Shown here piece after piece: positions 21,995-32,314 of a stretch of DNA of 64,000 nt (position 1 is its first letter; the number at the start of each line of letters is the position of its first letter). The notes below the pieces were generated by a model, which worked only from the letters and a program-made list of their open reading frames with translations, searched no databases and had not been told where the DNA came from. Location of the stretch: contig JAIOSF010000031.1 of NCBI GenBank assembly GCA_021107755.1, positions 17,589 through 81,588 on the forward strand, given 5' to 3'. This stretch comes from Arcobacteraceae bacterium. Its GTDB lineage: Bacteria; Campylobacterota; Campylobacteria; Campylobacterales; Arcobacteraceae. Position numbers and translations under genes: made by a program.

Positions 21995-22921
21995 ATGAGT
22001 ACAACTAGAAATATTATATATGAAGAATTTAAAGATGACGAAGAGATTGATACTCACAAAGCTGACAAGCATAAACCTGATAACTTTGAAAGAAAAAGAA
22101 AAAAACTCAAAGAGAAGGGGAACAAGGTTCAAATTTGGGTAAAAAAAGAAACTTTAGAGTATGAAAAAGAGCTTACACAACTACAAATAGAACTACTTAA
22201 ATTTCAAAATCATGTAAAAGATAAAGGACTAAAAGTTCTTATGATATTTGAAGGACGAGATGCTGCTGGGAAAGGTGGAACAATTAAAAGAATCACTGAA
22301 CATTTAAACCCAAGGGGAGCAAGAGTTGTAGCGTTAGAAAAACCAAGTGACCAAGAAACAACACAATGGTACTTTCAAAGATATTCAAAACATCTGCCAA
22401 GTGCTGGGGAGATAGTACTCTTTGATAGAAGTTGGTACAATAGAGGTGGAGTTGAGCCTGTTATGGGCTTTTGTACACCAGAAGAGCATCATGAGTTTCT
22501 AAGAGAGGTACCTCAGTTTGAAGACATGCTTGTAAAGTCAGGAATTATTATACTTAAATTCTATTTCTCTGTTTCAAAAGAGGAACAAGGGAGACGATTT
22601 GCTAAAAGAGAGACTGATCCTCTCAAACAATATAAACTAAGCCCAGTTGATAAAGAATCACAACAACTATGGGACAAATACACAATAGCAAAATTTTCTA
22701 TGCTAATGGCTTCAAATACTGAAACTTGTCCTTGGACAATCATAAGAAGTGACGACAAAAAGAAAGCAAGATTAAATTGTATAAGACACATATTAAATAG
22801 AGTTGATTATCCTGAACAATTAAAAAGAAAAAAGACAATAGAAGATTCAACTGTGGTAGTAAGTGGTTCACAAGAAATTGAACTAATGGAAGCACAAAAT
22901 ACATTTGCAAAGGTTTTATAA
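21995..22921 (+). CDS. ppk2: polyphosphate kinase 2 family protein (copy 1)
   Basis: Walker A FEGRDAAGKGGTIKRITEHLNPRGARVVAL; FDRSWYNRGGVEPVMGFC. Confidence 0.93.
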   Translation: MSTTRNIIYEEFKDDEEIDTHKADKHKPDNFERKRKKLKEKGNKVQIWVKKETLEYEKELTQLQIELLKFQNHVKDKGLKVLMIFEGRDAAGKGGTIKRITEHLNPRGARVVALEKPSDQETTQWYFQRYSKHLPSAGEIVLFDRSWYNRGGVEPVMGFCTPEEHHEFLREVPQFEDMLVKSGIIILKFYFSVSKEEQGRRFAKRETDPLKQYKLSPVDKESQQLWDKYTIAKFSMLMASNTETCPWTIIRSDDKKKARLNCIRHILNRVDYPEQLKRKKTIEDSTVVVSGSQEIELMEAQNTFAKVL

Positions 22922-22924
22922 GAG

Positions 22925-24094
22925 ATGAATTTACACGATTTTGAAAGAACAGAGTACACAGGATTATATAAATCAAAAGTATCACACCCTACTTTTGGTC
23001 AAAAATACATTGCACGGTTTCAATTAAATAAAAAAAGATACATGAAAGTACTTGGATACGATAAAGCAGATAACCTTACAGACTTAAAAGCTTATGGATT
23101 ATTAGAAGATTATAAGAACAGTCTAAAACCTAATAAAAGTTCTAAATCAGCGAGTAAAGTATCACAAAAAGTTAGAAAAACTGCAACAACTGCAACTTCA
23201 AATGTAACTACTACTATCTACAGTGAAAATGAAAATACAAAAATCAAAAGTTTAATAGAAGAAAATACCTTACTTAAAAATATTTTAGGAGATTATAAGT
23301 CTGTTGACTTAGTAACTCTGCAAGAAGGGATCCAAAAAGTTTATGATAATGCACAGATGCAACAATACCAAATAGAACTTATAAAAATGCAAAAATACCT
23401 AGAAAAATCAGGTAAAAAAATGATAATACTTTTTGAGGGAAGAGATGCGAGTGGTAAAGGGGGAGCAATTCGTAGAATGACAAGATTTATGAACTCTAGA
23501 CATTATAGAGTTGTAGCTCTTGGTAAACCAACAGAAACACAAAAAGGGCAATGGTTTTTCCAAAAATATATTGAACATTTCCCAACAGGTGGAGAGGTAG
23601 TATTATTTGATAGAAGTTGGTATAACCGTGCTATGGTAGAGCCTGTATTTGGTTTTTGTACAGATCATCAATATGAGATATTTATGGAAGATGTTGTGAA
23701 CTTTGAACATGACCTGGTAAGACAAGATATTATCCTAGTAAAACTCTACTTTAGTGTATCAAAAGCGGAACAATTAGCAAGATTTGAAAGTAGAAGAATC
23801 AATCCATTAAAACAGTGGAAACTCAGTGAAGTAGACCTACAAGCTCAAGACTTATGGGATGAATTTAGTGAGAAAAAATATGAGATGTTAAAAAGAACAC
23901 ACTCAAGAAGTGCTCCATGGAATATTGTCCGAAGTGATGATAAACACAACGCAAGAATGGAAGCGATTAAAATAGTTTTAAATAGTGTAGATTATGATGA
24001 TAGAAACTATTCTCTTAATTTTGAACCAAATGATGAGATAAATATCTCTGTACAAAAAGAGCTTTCTAGAATGAGAAAGAAAAGAGATTACTAA
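22925..24094 (+). CDS. ppk2: polyphosphate kinase 2 family protein (copy 2) with N-terminal AP2/integrase-arm-like extension
   Basis: FEGRDASGKGGAIRRMTRFMNSRHYRVVAL; FDRSWYNRAMVEPVFGFC; extra N-terminal region of about 150 aa. Confidence 0.92.
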   Translation: MNLHDFERTEYTGLYKSKVSHPTFGQKYIARFQLNKKRYMKVLGYDKADNLTDLKAYGLLEDYKNSLKPNKSSKSASKVSQKVRKTATTATSNVTTTIYSENENTKIKSLIEENTLLKNILGDYKSVDLVTLQEGIQKVYDNAQMQQYQIELIKMQKYLEKSGKKMIILFEGRDASGKGGAIRRMTRFMNSRHYRVVALGKPTETQKGQWFFQKYIEHFPTGGEVVLFDRSWYNRAMVEPVFGFCTDHQYEIFMEDVVNFEHDLVRQDIILVKLYFSVSKAEQLARFESRRINPLKQWKLSEVDLQAQDLWDEFSEKKYEMLKRTHSRSAPWNIVRSDDKHNARMEAIKIVLNSVDYDDRNYSLNFEPNDEINISVQKELSRMRKKRDY

Positions 24095-24112
24095 CAGCTA
24101 ATCTCTTTTTTT
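24080..24112 (+). terminator. Rho-independent terminator after ppk2 pair
   Basis: AAAAGAGATTA...TAATCTCTTTTTTT hairpin with T tract. Confidence 0.7.
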
Positions 24113-24220
24113 AAAGCTCTTTCCTTTTTCATCTAAATTTAGATAAAACTAACTACAAAGTGACTTTTAGATATAATTCCACTTCAAACAATAGAGCACC
24201 CAAAGGGAATAAAAAATTAT

Positions 24221-26173
24221 ATGGCATTAATCGACTTACAAAAAATAAATAAACAATATGATATAAAAGTTATACTCAAAGATATAAACTTTACACTACA
24301 AGAGAAACAAAGAATTGCTGTCATTGGTCAAAATGGTCAAGGTAAATCGACTTTTATGAAAATAATCACTAAAGATATTGAACCTGATAGTGGTGAAATA
24401 GCTATAGATAAATCTTTAAAAATTGAGATGTTAGACCAACAACCAAAATTTAAAGCAGGTGTAACTGTACGAGATGCTATAGAGGAACAACTAGTTGATT
24501 TAAAAAAAGCACAAAGAGAATATGATAAAGTCTCGGAGCTCCTTGCAACTGATTATGAAAATGAAGAGCTATTAGAAAGACAAGCACAACTAACAACCTA
24601 CTTAGATCATCATAATGCCTGGGATTTAGACAATAAAATTCAAAGAGTATTATTAGAGTTTGATTTAAAAAGTTATGAATTTAAAGATGTGTCACTTCTA
24701 AGTGGTGGGGAGCAGCGTCGCGTTGGACTTGCAGGTCTTATTCTAAAGAAGCCCGATGTTTTACTTTTAGATGAGCCTACAAATCATCTTGATGTATATA
24801 TGGTAGAATTTTTAGAAACAATTCTTTTAAAAGAGAACTTCACCCTACTATTTATCTCTCATGATAGATATTTTTTAGATAATGTAGCAACAAATATTAT
24901 CGAAATTGAAGATGGAACGCTCACTAAATATAAAGGTGGATACAAAGACTATCTGGTTCAAAAAGAACAAAATCTAATTAACTTACAAAAAGAACATGAC
25001 AATTTAGTAAGTAAACTTCGAGCTGAAGCACATTGGATGCAACATGGTGTAACAGCTAGAAGAAAAAGAAATGTTTTAAGAAAAGATAATTACTTTGAAC
25101 TCAAAGAGAAAGTGAAATCAAATCCAGCAAAAATAAATAAAATGCAACTAGATATCCAAAGAGAACAAAAATCTTTTAATAATGGTGACACTCAAAATAA
25201 AAAGAAAATGCTCTTTGAACTAGACAATGTATATTTAACTTTAGGAAATAAACCACTCATAAAAGACTTTACAGCACGAATTTTACAAAAAGATACTATA
25301 GCAATAGTTGGTCCAAATGGAAGTGGAAAATCAAGTATTTTAAAAGTCTTTTTAGAGAGAATCAAAATAGATAAAGGCTCCTTTAAAAAAGGTGATTTTA
25401 AAGTTGGATATTTTGATCAGCATAGAGAGATGATAGATGAAAGTAAAACTATTATGCACCTATTTTGTCCAAATGGTGGAGATAGAGTTGAGCTTAATGA
25501 TGGAAGAAATATGCATGTATTTGGATATCTTAAAAACTTTTTATTTCCCAAAGAATATCTTGATAAAACTGTAGGAGTTTTAAGTGGTGGAGAGAAAAAT
25601 AGACTAGCCCTCGCCCTACTCTTTACTAGAAAATTTGATGTATTGATTATGGATGAGCCTACAAATGATTTAGATATCCCAACTATTAATATACTAGAGC
25701 AATACTTAGCAAATTTCCAAGGTGCATTAATCTTTGTAAGTCATGATCGATATTTTGTTGATAAAATTGCAAAAAAACTTTATATATTTAAAGGAGATGG
25801 TCTACTAGAGGAAAGCTATCAAAAATATAGTGAATATCTAGAAGATGAAAAAGATGAAAAATATGTTGAAGAGATGGAGCGACACAATACACAAGTAGTT
25901 TCAAAGGGAATTGAGAAAAAAGAGCAAGAGTTACCAAAAGAGAAAACTAAGCTTACCTATAATGATAAAAGAGATTATGAAATCCTCCCAAAAGAGATAG
26001 AAAAGCTAGAACAAAAGATTGAAGAACTAAATACTTGTATGATGAATCCTGACTGTTATGAACAAAAAGGATTAGTAGCTTTAAGCCAAGAGCTTGATGA
26101 TACAAACAAAACTTATGAGCAAAAAGTAGAACGATACTTGGAACTTGAAGATTTAGTTGAGAGTTTTAATTAA
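24221..26173 (+). CDS. ABC-F family ATP-binding protein (Uup/EttA-like)
   Basis: Two ABC domains (LSGGEQRRVGLAGLILKKPDVLLLDEPTNHLD; LSGGEKNRLALALLFTRKFDVLIMDEPTNDLD) plus linker and C-terminal coiled coil. Confidence 0.94.
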   Translation: MALIDLQKINKQYDIKVILKDINFTLQEKQRIAVIGQNGQGKSTFMKIITKDIEPDSGEIAIDKSLKIEMLDQQPKFKAGVTVRDAIEEQLVDLKKAQREYDKVSELLATDYENEELLERQAQLTTYLDHHNAWDLDNKIQRVLLEFDLKSYEFKDVSLLSGGEQRRVGLAGLILKKPDVLLLDEPTNHLDVYMVEFLETILLKENFTLLFISHDRYFLDNVATNIIEIEDGTLTKYKGGYKDYLVQKEQNLINLQKEHDNLVSKLRAEAHWMQHGVTARRKRNVLRKDNYFELKEKVKSNPAKINKMQLDIQREQKSFNNGDTQNKKKMLFELDNVYLTLGNKPLIKDFTARILQKDTIAIVGPNGSGKSSILKVFLERIKIDKGSFKKGDFKVGYFDQHREMIDESKTIMHLFCPNGGDRVELNDGRNMHVFGYLKNFLFPKEYLDKTVGVLSGGEKNRLALALLFTRKFDVLIMDEPTNDLDIPTINILEQYLANFQGALIFVSHDRYFVDKIAKKLYIFKGDGLLEESYQKYSEYLEDEKDEKYVEEMERHNTQVVSKGIEKKEQELPKEKTKLTYNDKRDYEILPKEIEKLEQKIEELNTCMMNPDCYEQKGLVALSQELDDTNKTYEQKVERYLELEDLVESFN

Positions 26174-26219
26174 AGCTTTTTTAGGTAAAATTCATTTTTA
26201 ATAACCAAAGGATTTTTAA

Positions 26220-27506
26220 TTGGTAAATAATAAATTTAACTATACCGATATTAGTGATGATTGTATCAAGTGTGGTAAATGTAAAACTGTATGTACCATA
26301 TTTAATGTCAATCAAGATGAAACAACCTCTCCTAGAGGTTTTATAGACCTTCTTGGAGCTTATAAAAGAGATGAACTAGAGCTAGATAAAACTGCAAAAG
26401 ATATCTTTGAAAGTTGTTTTTTATGTACAAACTGTGTAGAGGTTTGTCCAAATGATTTACCAACTGATATGATAATAGAACAAGTACGAAGTGATATTGC
26501 AAAAAAATATGGAATTACTTGGTACAAAAGAGCCTTTTTCTTCCTTTTAAGACATCGAAAAATTATGGATTTTATGGCGAAAATGGGATGGGTATTTCAA
26601 ACTTGTGGTCTAAAAATAAATGCCCAAAATCAAAGTAGTAAACTTAGAATAAATCTCCCTATAGAGATGATAAAAGATAGAACATTACCTTTTGCAGACA
26701 GAACATCATTTTTAAATTCAAATCCAGAAAATATCATCAATCATAAAGAGAATAAAGAATTCAAAAAAGTAGCTGTATTTATTGGATGTATGGGAAACTA
26801 TGCATATACAAATATTGGGAAAAGCTTACTTAAAATTTTAGAAAAGCTAGAAATTGATGCATTTATACCAAAAAAACAACTTTGTTGTGGAGCACCTGCA
26901 TATTTTACAGGCGATTTTGATACAGTAGATTATCTTATCAAAAAAAATATAGAGTATTTTGAAACTTTTATTGATGATGTAGATGCTATTATTATTCCAG
27001 AAGCTACATGTAGTGCTATGATAAATACAGATTGGGCACATTTTTTACATGATCAACCTGATTGGAAAAAAAGAGCAATAAAATTAGCTCCAAAAGTTAT
27101 TATGGCAACGAAGTGGCTTGAAAATAATACAAAGCTTGTAGAACTTCTTAAAAACAATGGAAAAGCTATGTCTGAGATAGTAACTTATCACGATCCCTGT
27201 CATGCAAAAAAGATGCAAGGTGTATTTAAAGAACCTAGAAACTTAATAGAACAAAACTATAAAATCGATGAGATGAGTGATCCAAATGAGTGTTGTGGTT
27301 TTGGAGGGGTTACTATGCAAAGTGAAAAATACCATATTGCAAAAGCAGTTGGGGTAAAAAAAGCTGCAATGATAAACAAAACCAAAGCCTCTGTAGTGAG
27401 TGCAGAGTGTAGTGCTTGTCGTATGCAAATAACAGACTCTCTTGGGCGAACAGATACAGATGTTATCTTCAAAAATCCAATAGAGCTCATAGCGGACGCC
27501 TTGTAA
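26220..27506 (+). CDS. (Fe-S)-binding / CCG-domain oxidoreductase subunit (GlcF/HdrD-like)
   Basis: CIKCGKCKTVCTIF, CFLCTNCVEVCP, two CCG motifs (CCGAPAYFTG, CCGFGGVT). Confidence 0.88.
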   Translation: MVNNKFNYTDISDDCIKCGKCKTVCTIFNVNQDETTSPRGFIDLLGAYKRDELELDKTAKDIFESCFLCTNCVEVCPNDLPTDMIIEQVRSDIAKKYGITWYKRAFFFLLRHRKIMDFMAKMGWVFQTCGLKINAQNQSSKLRINLPIEMIKDRTLPFADRTSFLNSNPENIINHKENKEFKKVAVFIGCMGNYAYTNIGKSLLKILEKLEIDAFIPKKQLCCGAPAYFTGDFDTVDYLIKKNIEYFETFIDDVDAIIIPEATCSAMINTDWAHFLHDQPDWKKRAIKLAPKVIMATKWLENNTKLVELLKNNGKAMSEIVTYHDPCHAKKMQGVFKEPRNLIEQNYKIDEMSDPNECCGFGGVTMQSEKYHIAKAVGVKKAAMINKTKASVVSAECSACRMQITDSLGRTDTDVIFKNPIELIADAL

Positions 27507-27508
27507 GA

Positions 27509-28336
27509 ATGGAGTATTGGAACCATATATACAGTAACTTTAACCCTGTAGCCTTTAGTTTATTTGAAATAAATGTACACTGGTATGGAATTATGTATGC
27601 ATTAGCTTTATTAACAGCTATCTATACAGCTCATTGGATAATCAAAAATGACAATTTAGATATATCAAAAGATACACTAGATAGTTATATTTGGTGGGTA
27701 GAACTTGGTGTAATATTAGGTGCTAGAATTGGATATATTGTATTTTATGATCCTAATACAACTTATTATTTAACTCACCCTTGGCAAATATTTAATCCTT
27801 TTGGAGAAGATGGTAGCTTTATAGGGATATCTGGTATGAGCTATCATGGTGCTGTTATTGGTTTTATACTAGCTTCTTATCTATTTTGTAAAAAATATAA
27901 AATATCATTTTTATTTATAACGGATATAGCTGTTATAGCTATATCTTTTGGTTATATATTTGGAAGGATTGGTAACTTTTTAAATAAAGAACTTGTAGGA
28001 AGAGTTACGGAAGTTCCTTGGGGAATATATGTAGATGGTATTTTAAGACATCCATCTGCACTTTATGAAGCTTTTCTAGAAGGTTTAGTGATATTTGTAG
28101 TTCTCTTTGTCTTAAGAACAAAAAAACAGTTTGATGGACAAATTGCTGTACTTTATCTTATACTTTACTCTGTCATGAGAATAATAGCTGAGCTTTTTAG
28201 ACAACCAGATGTACAACTTGGATTTCTTTTAGGGACAGATTGGCTTACTATGGGGATATTAATATCTTCTAGTTTTTCTATTCTTTGTATAATTTTTTAC
28301 TATTTTTTATTAAAAAATGAAAAAAAGACTACTTAA
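27509..28336 (+). CDS. lgt: prolipoprotein diacylglyceryl transferase
   Basis: MSYHGAVIGF, GYIFGRIGNFLNKELVGRVTEVPWG, HPSALYEAFLEG; the ATG at 27509 just after the previous stop is the likely start. Confidence 0.95.
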   Translation: MEYWNHIYSNFNPVAFSLFEINVHWYGIMYALALLTAIYTAHWIIKNDNLDISKDTLDSYIWWVELGVILGARIGYIVFYDPNTTYYLTHPWQIFNPFGEDGSFIGISGMSYHGAVIGFILASYLFCKKYKISFLFITDIAVIAISFGYIFGRIGNFLNKELVGRVTEVPWGIYVDGILRHPSALYEAFLEGLVIFVVLFVLRTKKQFDGQIAVLYLILYSVMRIIAELFRQPDVQLGFLLGTDWLTMGILISSSFSILCIIFYYFLLKNEKKTT

Positions 28337-28598
28337 GAGTAGGGTCATCTACATAACCCATTCTTAAAGCTTCATCTTCAATTTTATTTTTTAAAAGATC
28401 AAGTCTCCAGTTATGTCTTGAAGCAAACTCTTCAATCTCTTTCTCTCTCTCTTCTTTACTGCAAAATACATAAATTCTTTTTAAAAATAATTTAGGTATC
28501 TGTATAGCTATAAGTTGAAAATAGTTTTCCTTACAACTTCGTGAGCAAAATGCTTTACTCATAGCTATCTTTTTTTTGCAAAAAGGGCAATGTGACAT
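28329..28598 (-). CDS. small zinc-ribbon-like protein
   Basis: Cys pairs CPFCKKK and FCSRSCKENYF near the N-terminus. Confidence 0.65.
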   Translation of the reverse strand: MSHCPFCKKKIAMSKAFCSRSCKENYFQLIAIQIPKLFLKRIYVFCSKEEREKEIEEFASRHNWRLDLLKNKIEDEALRMGYVDDPTLK

Positions 28599-28612
28599 AT
28601 CTCTTATTCCTT

Positions 28613-28807
28613 CTATTTTTTCACTGGTACTAATTTGTAATACTCTGCATTTGTTACATCTTGCATATACTTTGGATCTGTTTCATGTAACGCAATAATT
28701 TGTATCTCTTGTTCATAAAGTAACCAACCTCTAGTTTCGTGGTCTTCTAATACACCTAAAGAAAACATTTCTACTAATTCATCCTTAGATACTATTTGTT
28801 CTTCCAT
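28613..28807 (-). CDS. hypothetical protein
   Basis: 64-aa ORF in line with neighbouring genes. Confidence 0.5.
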   Translation of the reverse strand: MEEQIVSKDELVEMFSLGVLEDHETRGWLLYEQEIQIIALHETDPKYMQDVTNAEYYKLVPVKK

Positions 28808-28829
28808 TATATTTTTTCCAATTACTTTT

Positions 28830-29498
28830 TTATTTTGGTGTATCTATTTGATACCCATTTGATGAGATATTTTTAATAATATCATAATATGTTTTATTCC
28901 TAATTTTATTAATAATATTTCGCATTGTAAAGATACTCATTTTTTTATCTTTCCAAACTTTCTCTTTTATTTCATCATAAGTTGTTATTCGAGCATGATT
29001 TTGTAGTAACAATTTCAATACCTGAAATTCAAATTTTGTAAAAGATAGTTCACCTAATTTATCATAAAATCTTTCTCTGTAAGAATCATAATAAACATCT
29101 TGACCTAAAGTTATTTTATCTACTCTTTTTGTTTGATTTAAAGCCATAATAACAGAAAGTTTCAAATCAGCAAAACCACAACTAAGAGATAGTATTGAAT
29201 AAGCACCTGCATTAATACATTTTATAATGTTAGTTTCTGATTGTTCATCTAAAATTACTATTTTAGGTAACGATGGCTTAGATATTTTAGTTTCATTCAT
29301 AATCTCTAATGAGGCTTCAAAATTAAAATCCACCAATAAAACATCATAAGAAATATCTGAAATATCATCATTAACACTCTCTACAAATATTATGTTTTTA
29401 ACTTCATTTAAATTCGAATTTATATCTGATTTCAACTTGGCATTATTAGTAATACATAAAATATTCATATTACTTAATTTACGCAATTTTTTTATCAT
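28830..29498 (-). CDS. atypical response regulator with OmpR-type winged-helix C-terminus
   Basis: C-terminal wHTH LSFTKFEFQVLKLLLQNHARITTYDEIKEKVW; N-terminal receiver-like region lacks standard acidic pair and KP motif. Confidence 0.78.
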   Translation of the reverse strand: MIKKLRKLSNMNILCITNNAKLKSDINSNLNEVKNIIFVESVNDDISDISYDVLLVDFNFEASLEIMNETKISKPSLPKIVILDEQSETNIIKCINAGAYSILSLSCGFADLKLSVIMALNQTKRVDKITLGQDVYYDSYRERFYDKLGELSFTKFEFQVLKLLLQNHARITTYDEIKEKVWKDKKMSIFTMRNIINKIRNKTYYDIIKNISSNGYQIDTPK

Positions 29499-29575
29499 TG
29501 TATCCTCACTAAAGTTATTTTTTCGTTATTATATCAAAAAAAATTATTTTTGTCAAAGGGGGATAAAATAAACCG

Positions 29576-32305
29576 TTATTTTAGCTCTGACCAATTATCT
29601 CCTATAGAAACACTGACTCGTAAAGGTACTTCTAACTCATAAATATTTTCCATTATATAAGTTATTTTATCATTGATAATATCTAGTTTATCCTCTTTTA
29701 CTTCAAATATTAATTCATCATGAATTTGTAATAACATTCTTAAATCTTCGCTGTTTTTATATTTCATATCAATTTTTATCATCGCTAGTTTAATTAAATC
29801 AGCAGCACTTCCTTGAAATACAGTATTTACAGACTCCCTTTGATAAGTAGCTTGCATCATTCCATTAGCATTTTCAAAATCAAATCTTCTTTTTCTCCCA
29901 AGAAGTGTTTTTACAAAACCATTCTGCATAGCATCATCTTGTATTGTCTGTAAAAACTTTTTTACGGTTCCAAAACTCTCAAAATAACTATCAATATATG
30001 TTTTAGCTTCCTTAGAAGGAATCCCAAGCTGTTCTCCAAGTTTTCTACTACCCATTCCATATAAAAGACCAAAGTTAATTGATTTTGCAATATTTCTTTT
30101 CTCTTTTGCTTCCTCACTACCAAATATTTTCACAGCAGTTTGTAAATGGATATCTAGATTATTGTTAAATGCTTCTAGTAACGCTGGGTCTTTTGAGTAG
30201 TGTGCTAATAGTCTTAATTCAATTTGTGAATAATCAATACCAACTAGTTTATAACCCTCTCTTGCAATAAAACCTTTTCTTATGGCTCTTCCAGCTTCTG
30301 TTCTTACAGGTATATTTTGAAGATTTGGATTTTTACTACTTAATCTTCCTGTTGCTGTTCCAGTTTGTAAAAATGATGTATAGATAATATTGTCCTCATT
30401 TTTAAGTCCTAACTCTAAAAGTGGCTCAATATAAGTTGAATGAAGTTTAAAAGCCTCTCTATATTCTAACAATTTGGGTATCACTTTATGGTCATCTTTT
30501 AATTTTGCTAAAACTGCTTCATTTGTACTATATCCAGTTGCAGTCTTTTTAGGAGGAGTAAGTTTTAGTATTTCAAATAAAACTATACTTAGCTGTTTTG
30601 GAGAATTGATATTAAAAGTTTCACCACTTAAGCTATATATCTCTTGTGTTAAATTATTTAAATGCTCTTTACTTTTTGTTTGCAAAGCTTTAAAAAACTC
30701 TACATCAACTTTTATACCTATATTTTCCATATTATTTAAAACATTAATAAATGGAAACTCTATAGTTTTACCTATTTTATATAAATACTCTTCATCATTT
30801 TGTTTAAAAAGTTCTAGTAGTTTATGATAAAGTTTTAAAGTTATAAATGCATCTTCAGCTGCATAATTACAAGCTTCATTTAAATTTACATTTGAAAAAT
30901 TTTCACCTTTTTTTACCACATCTTTATAGGCAATAGCTTTATAACCATTTAAAAGTCTAGCGGCTAACTTATCCATCCCTACAGGTTTATCACTATCAAG
31001 TAACCAAGCCATTATCATAGTGTCTGCTTCAAGTTTTAATTCAATATCAAAATTATGTTTTACAACTTGTTTATCGTATTTGTAATTTTGTAATATTAAT
31101 TTATACCCATTTAACATCTCTATAGCTTTTTTTGCATCATCTTTTGAAACTTGCTCTTCAACTCCCAAATAAAAATGTCCAATTGGTACATAATAAGCTT
31201 TAGTACTTTCAAAACAAAAAGAGAAACCTACAATATTTGCTTCATTAGTATCTAAGGCTGTTGTTTCAGTATCAAATGCCACTAAAGAGTTAGCAGGTAT
31301 ATTTTTAATAATATCAAACATTTTAGTATAATCATTTAATAAAATATACTCACAATCTAAAACTTTCTCTTTTGGTTGTTCTATTTTACTTGTATCATAT
31401 CCTTTAGGGACAGTTGTTTTGTAGTTTAATCCATCTTTATGCACTTTATCTATAATCCTATGCATATCGTATTCTATAAGCGTATCTGCTATTTTTAAAA
31501 TCGGATTCTCTTTTGGTAGCTCAATTTTTTCTAAATCTCCAAAACTATTTAAACAATGTGCATCATGATGTAAAGTAACAAGCTGTTTACTAATATAAGC
31601 CATCTCTTTACTCTCTAGCAATAGTTTTTGCCATCTAGGTTTTTCTATATTTTCAATATTTTTATAGATATTATCCAAGTCATTGAATTGTTGTATTAAA
31701 GCTTCCGCTGTTTTAGCCCCTACACCTTTTACTCCTGGTACATTATCTGCACTATCTCCAAGTAAGGATTGGTAATCTATAAATTGATTGGGATATACTC
31801 CATATTTTTTAAAACAATCATCACTGCTTATTATTTTCTTTTTTATAGGATCAAACATAAATATACCCTCACCAATAAGTTGATACAAGTCTTTATCATG
31901 ACTTACAATGCGTACATTTAGCCCTAAGTCTCTTCCATCAGTTGCAAGTGAAGCTATAATATCATCTGCCTCATACCCTACTTTAGATGCAGTTATAAAG
32001 CCCATTTTTTCTATAAAATCAATAGCAACTGGAAGCTGTGCTTTGAGATCATCTGGTGCATCAGGACGATGAGATTTATATTCACTGTAGATATCTTTTC
32101 TAAAAGTATCCCCTTTACTATCTAGTGCAAATATTAAATAATCTGTTTGAAAATCTTTCCCTATACCTGCAATTAAATTCATAAATCCAGTAAGCATACC
32201 TGTTGGAAAACCAGTTTTAGATTTTAAAGGTGGTAGTGCAAAATAGCTTCTAAAAAGAAACCCAAATGTATCGATAATTGTTAATGTTTTTTTATTTGTA
32301 TCCAT
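29576..32305 (-). CDS. polA: DNA polymerase I
   Basis: 5' nuclease, 3'-5' exonuclease (FDTETTALDTNEANIVGFSF) and polymerase (GIDYSQIELRLLAHYS, IHDELIFEV) domains. Confidence 0.97.
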   Translation of the reverse strand: MDTNKKTLTIIDTFGFLFRSYFALPPLKSKTGFPTGMLTGFMNLIAGIGKDFQTDYLIFALDSKGDTFRKDIYSEYKSHRPDAPDDLKAQLPVAIDFIEKMGFITASKVGYEADDIIASLATDGRDLGLNVRIVSHDKDLYQLIGEGIFMFDPIKKKIISSDDCFKKYGVYPNQFIDYQSLLGDSADNVPGVKGVGAKTAEALIQQFNDLDNIYKNIENIEKPRWQKLLLESKEMAYISKQLVTLHHDAHCLNSFGDLEKIELPKENPILKIADTLIEYDMHRIIDKVHKDGLNYKTTVPKGYDTSKIEQPKEKVLDCEYILLNDYTKMFDIIKNIPANSLVAFDTETTALDTNEANIVGFSFCFESTKAYYVPIGHFYLGVEEQVSKDDAKKAIEMLNGYKLILQNYKYDKQVVKHNFDIELKLEADTMIMAWLLDSDKPVGMDKLAARLLNGYKAIAYKDVVKKGENFSNVNLNEACNYAAEDAFITLKLYHKLLELFKQNDEEYLYKIGKTIEFPFINVLNNMENIGIKVDVEFFKALQTKSKEHLNNLTQEIYSLSGETFNINSPKQLSIVLFEILKLTPPKKTATGYSTNEAVLAKLKDDHKVIPKLLEYREAFKLHSTYIEPLLELGLKNEDNIIYTSFLQTGTATGRLSSKNPNLQNIPVRTEAGRAIRKGFIAREGYKLVGIDYSQIELRLLAHYSKDPALLEAFNNNLDIHLQTAVKIFGSEEAKEKRNIAKSINFGLLYGMGSRKLGEQLGIPSKEAKTYIDSYFESFGTVKKFLQTIQDDAMQNGFVKTLLGRKRRFDFENANGMMQATYQRESVNTVFQGSAADLIKLAMIKIDMKYKNSEDLRMLLQIHDELIFEVKEDKLDIINDKITYIMENIYELEVPLRVSVSIGDNWSELK

Positions 32306-32314
32306 ATTCTCTCT

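Noticed and set aside
26847-27526. - strand ORFs within the Fe-S protein gene (Cys-rich)
   Set aside because: Antisense shadows; Cys/Thr richness is a by-product of the sense coding sequence.
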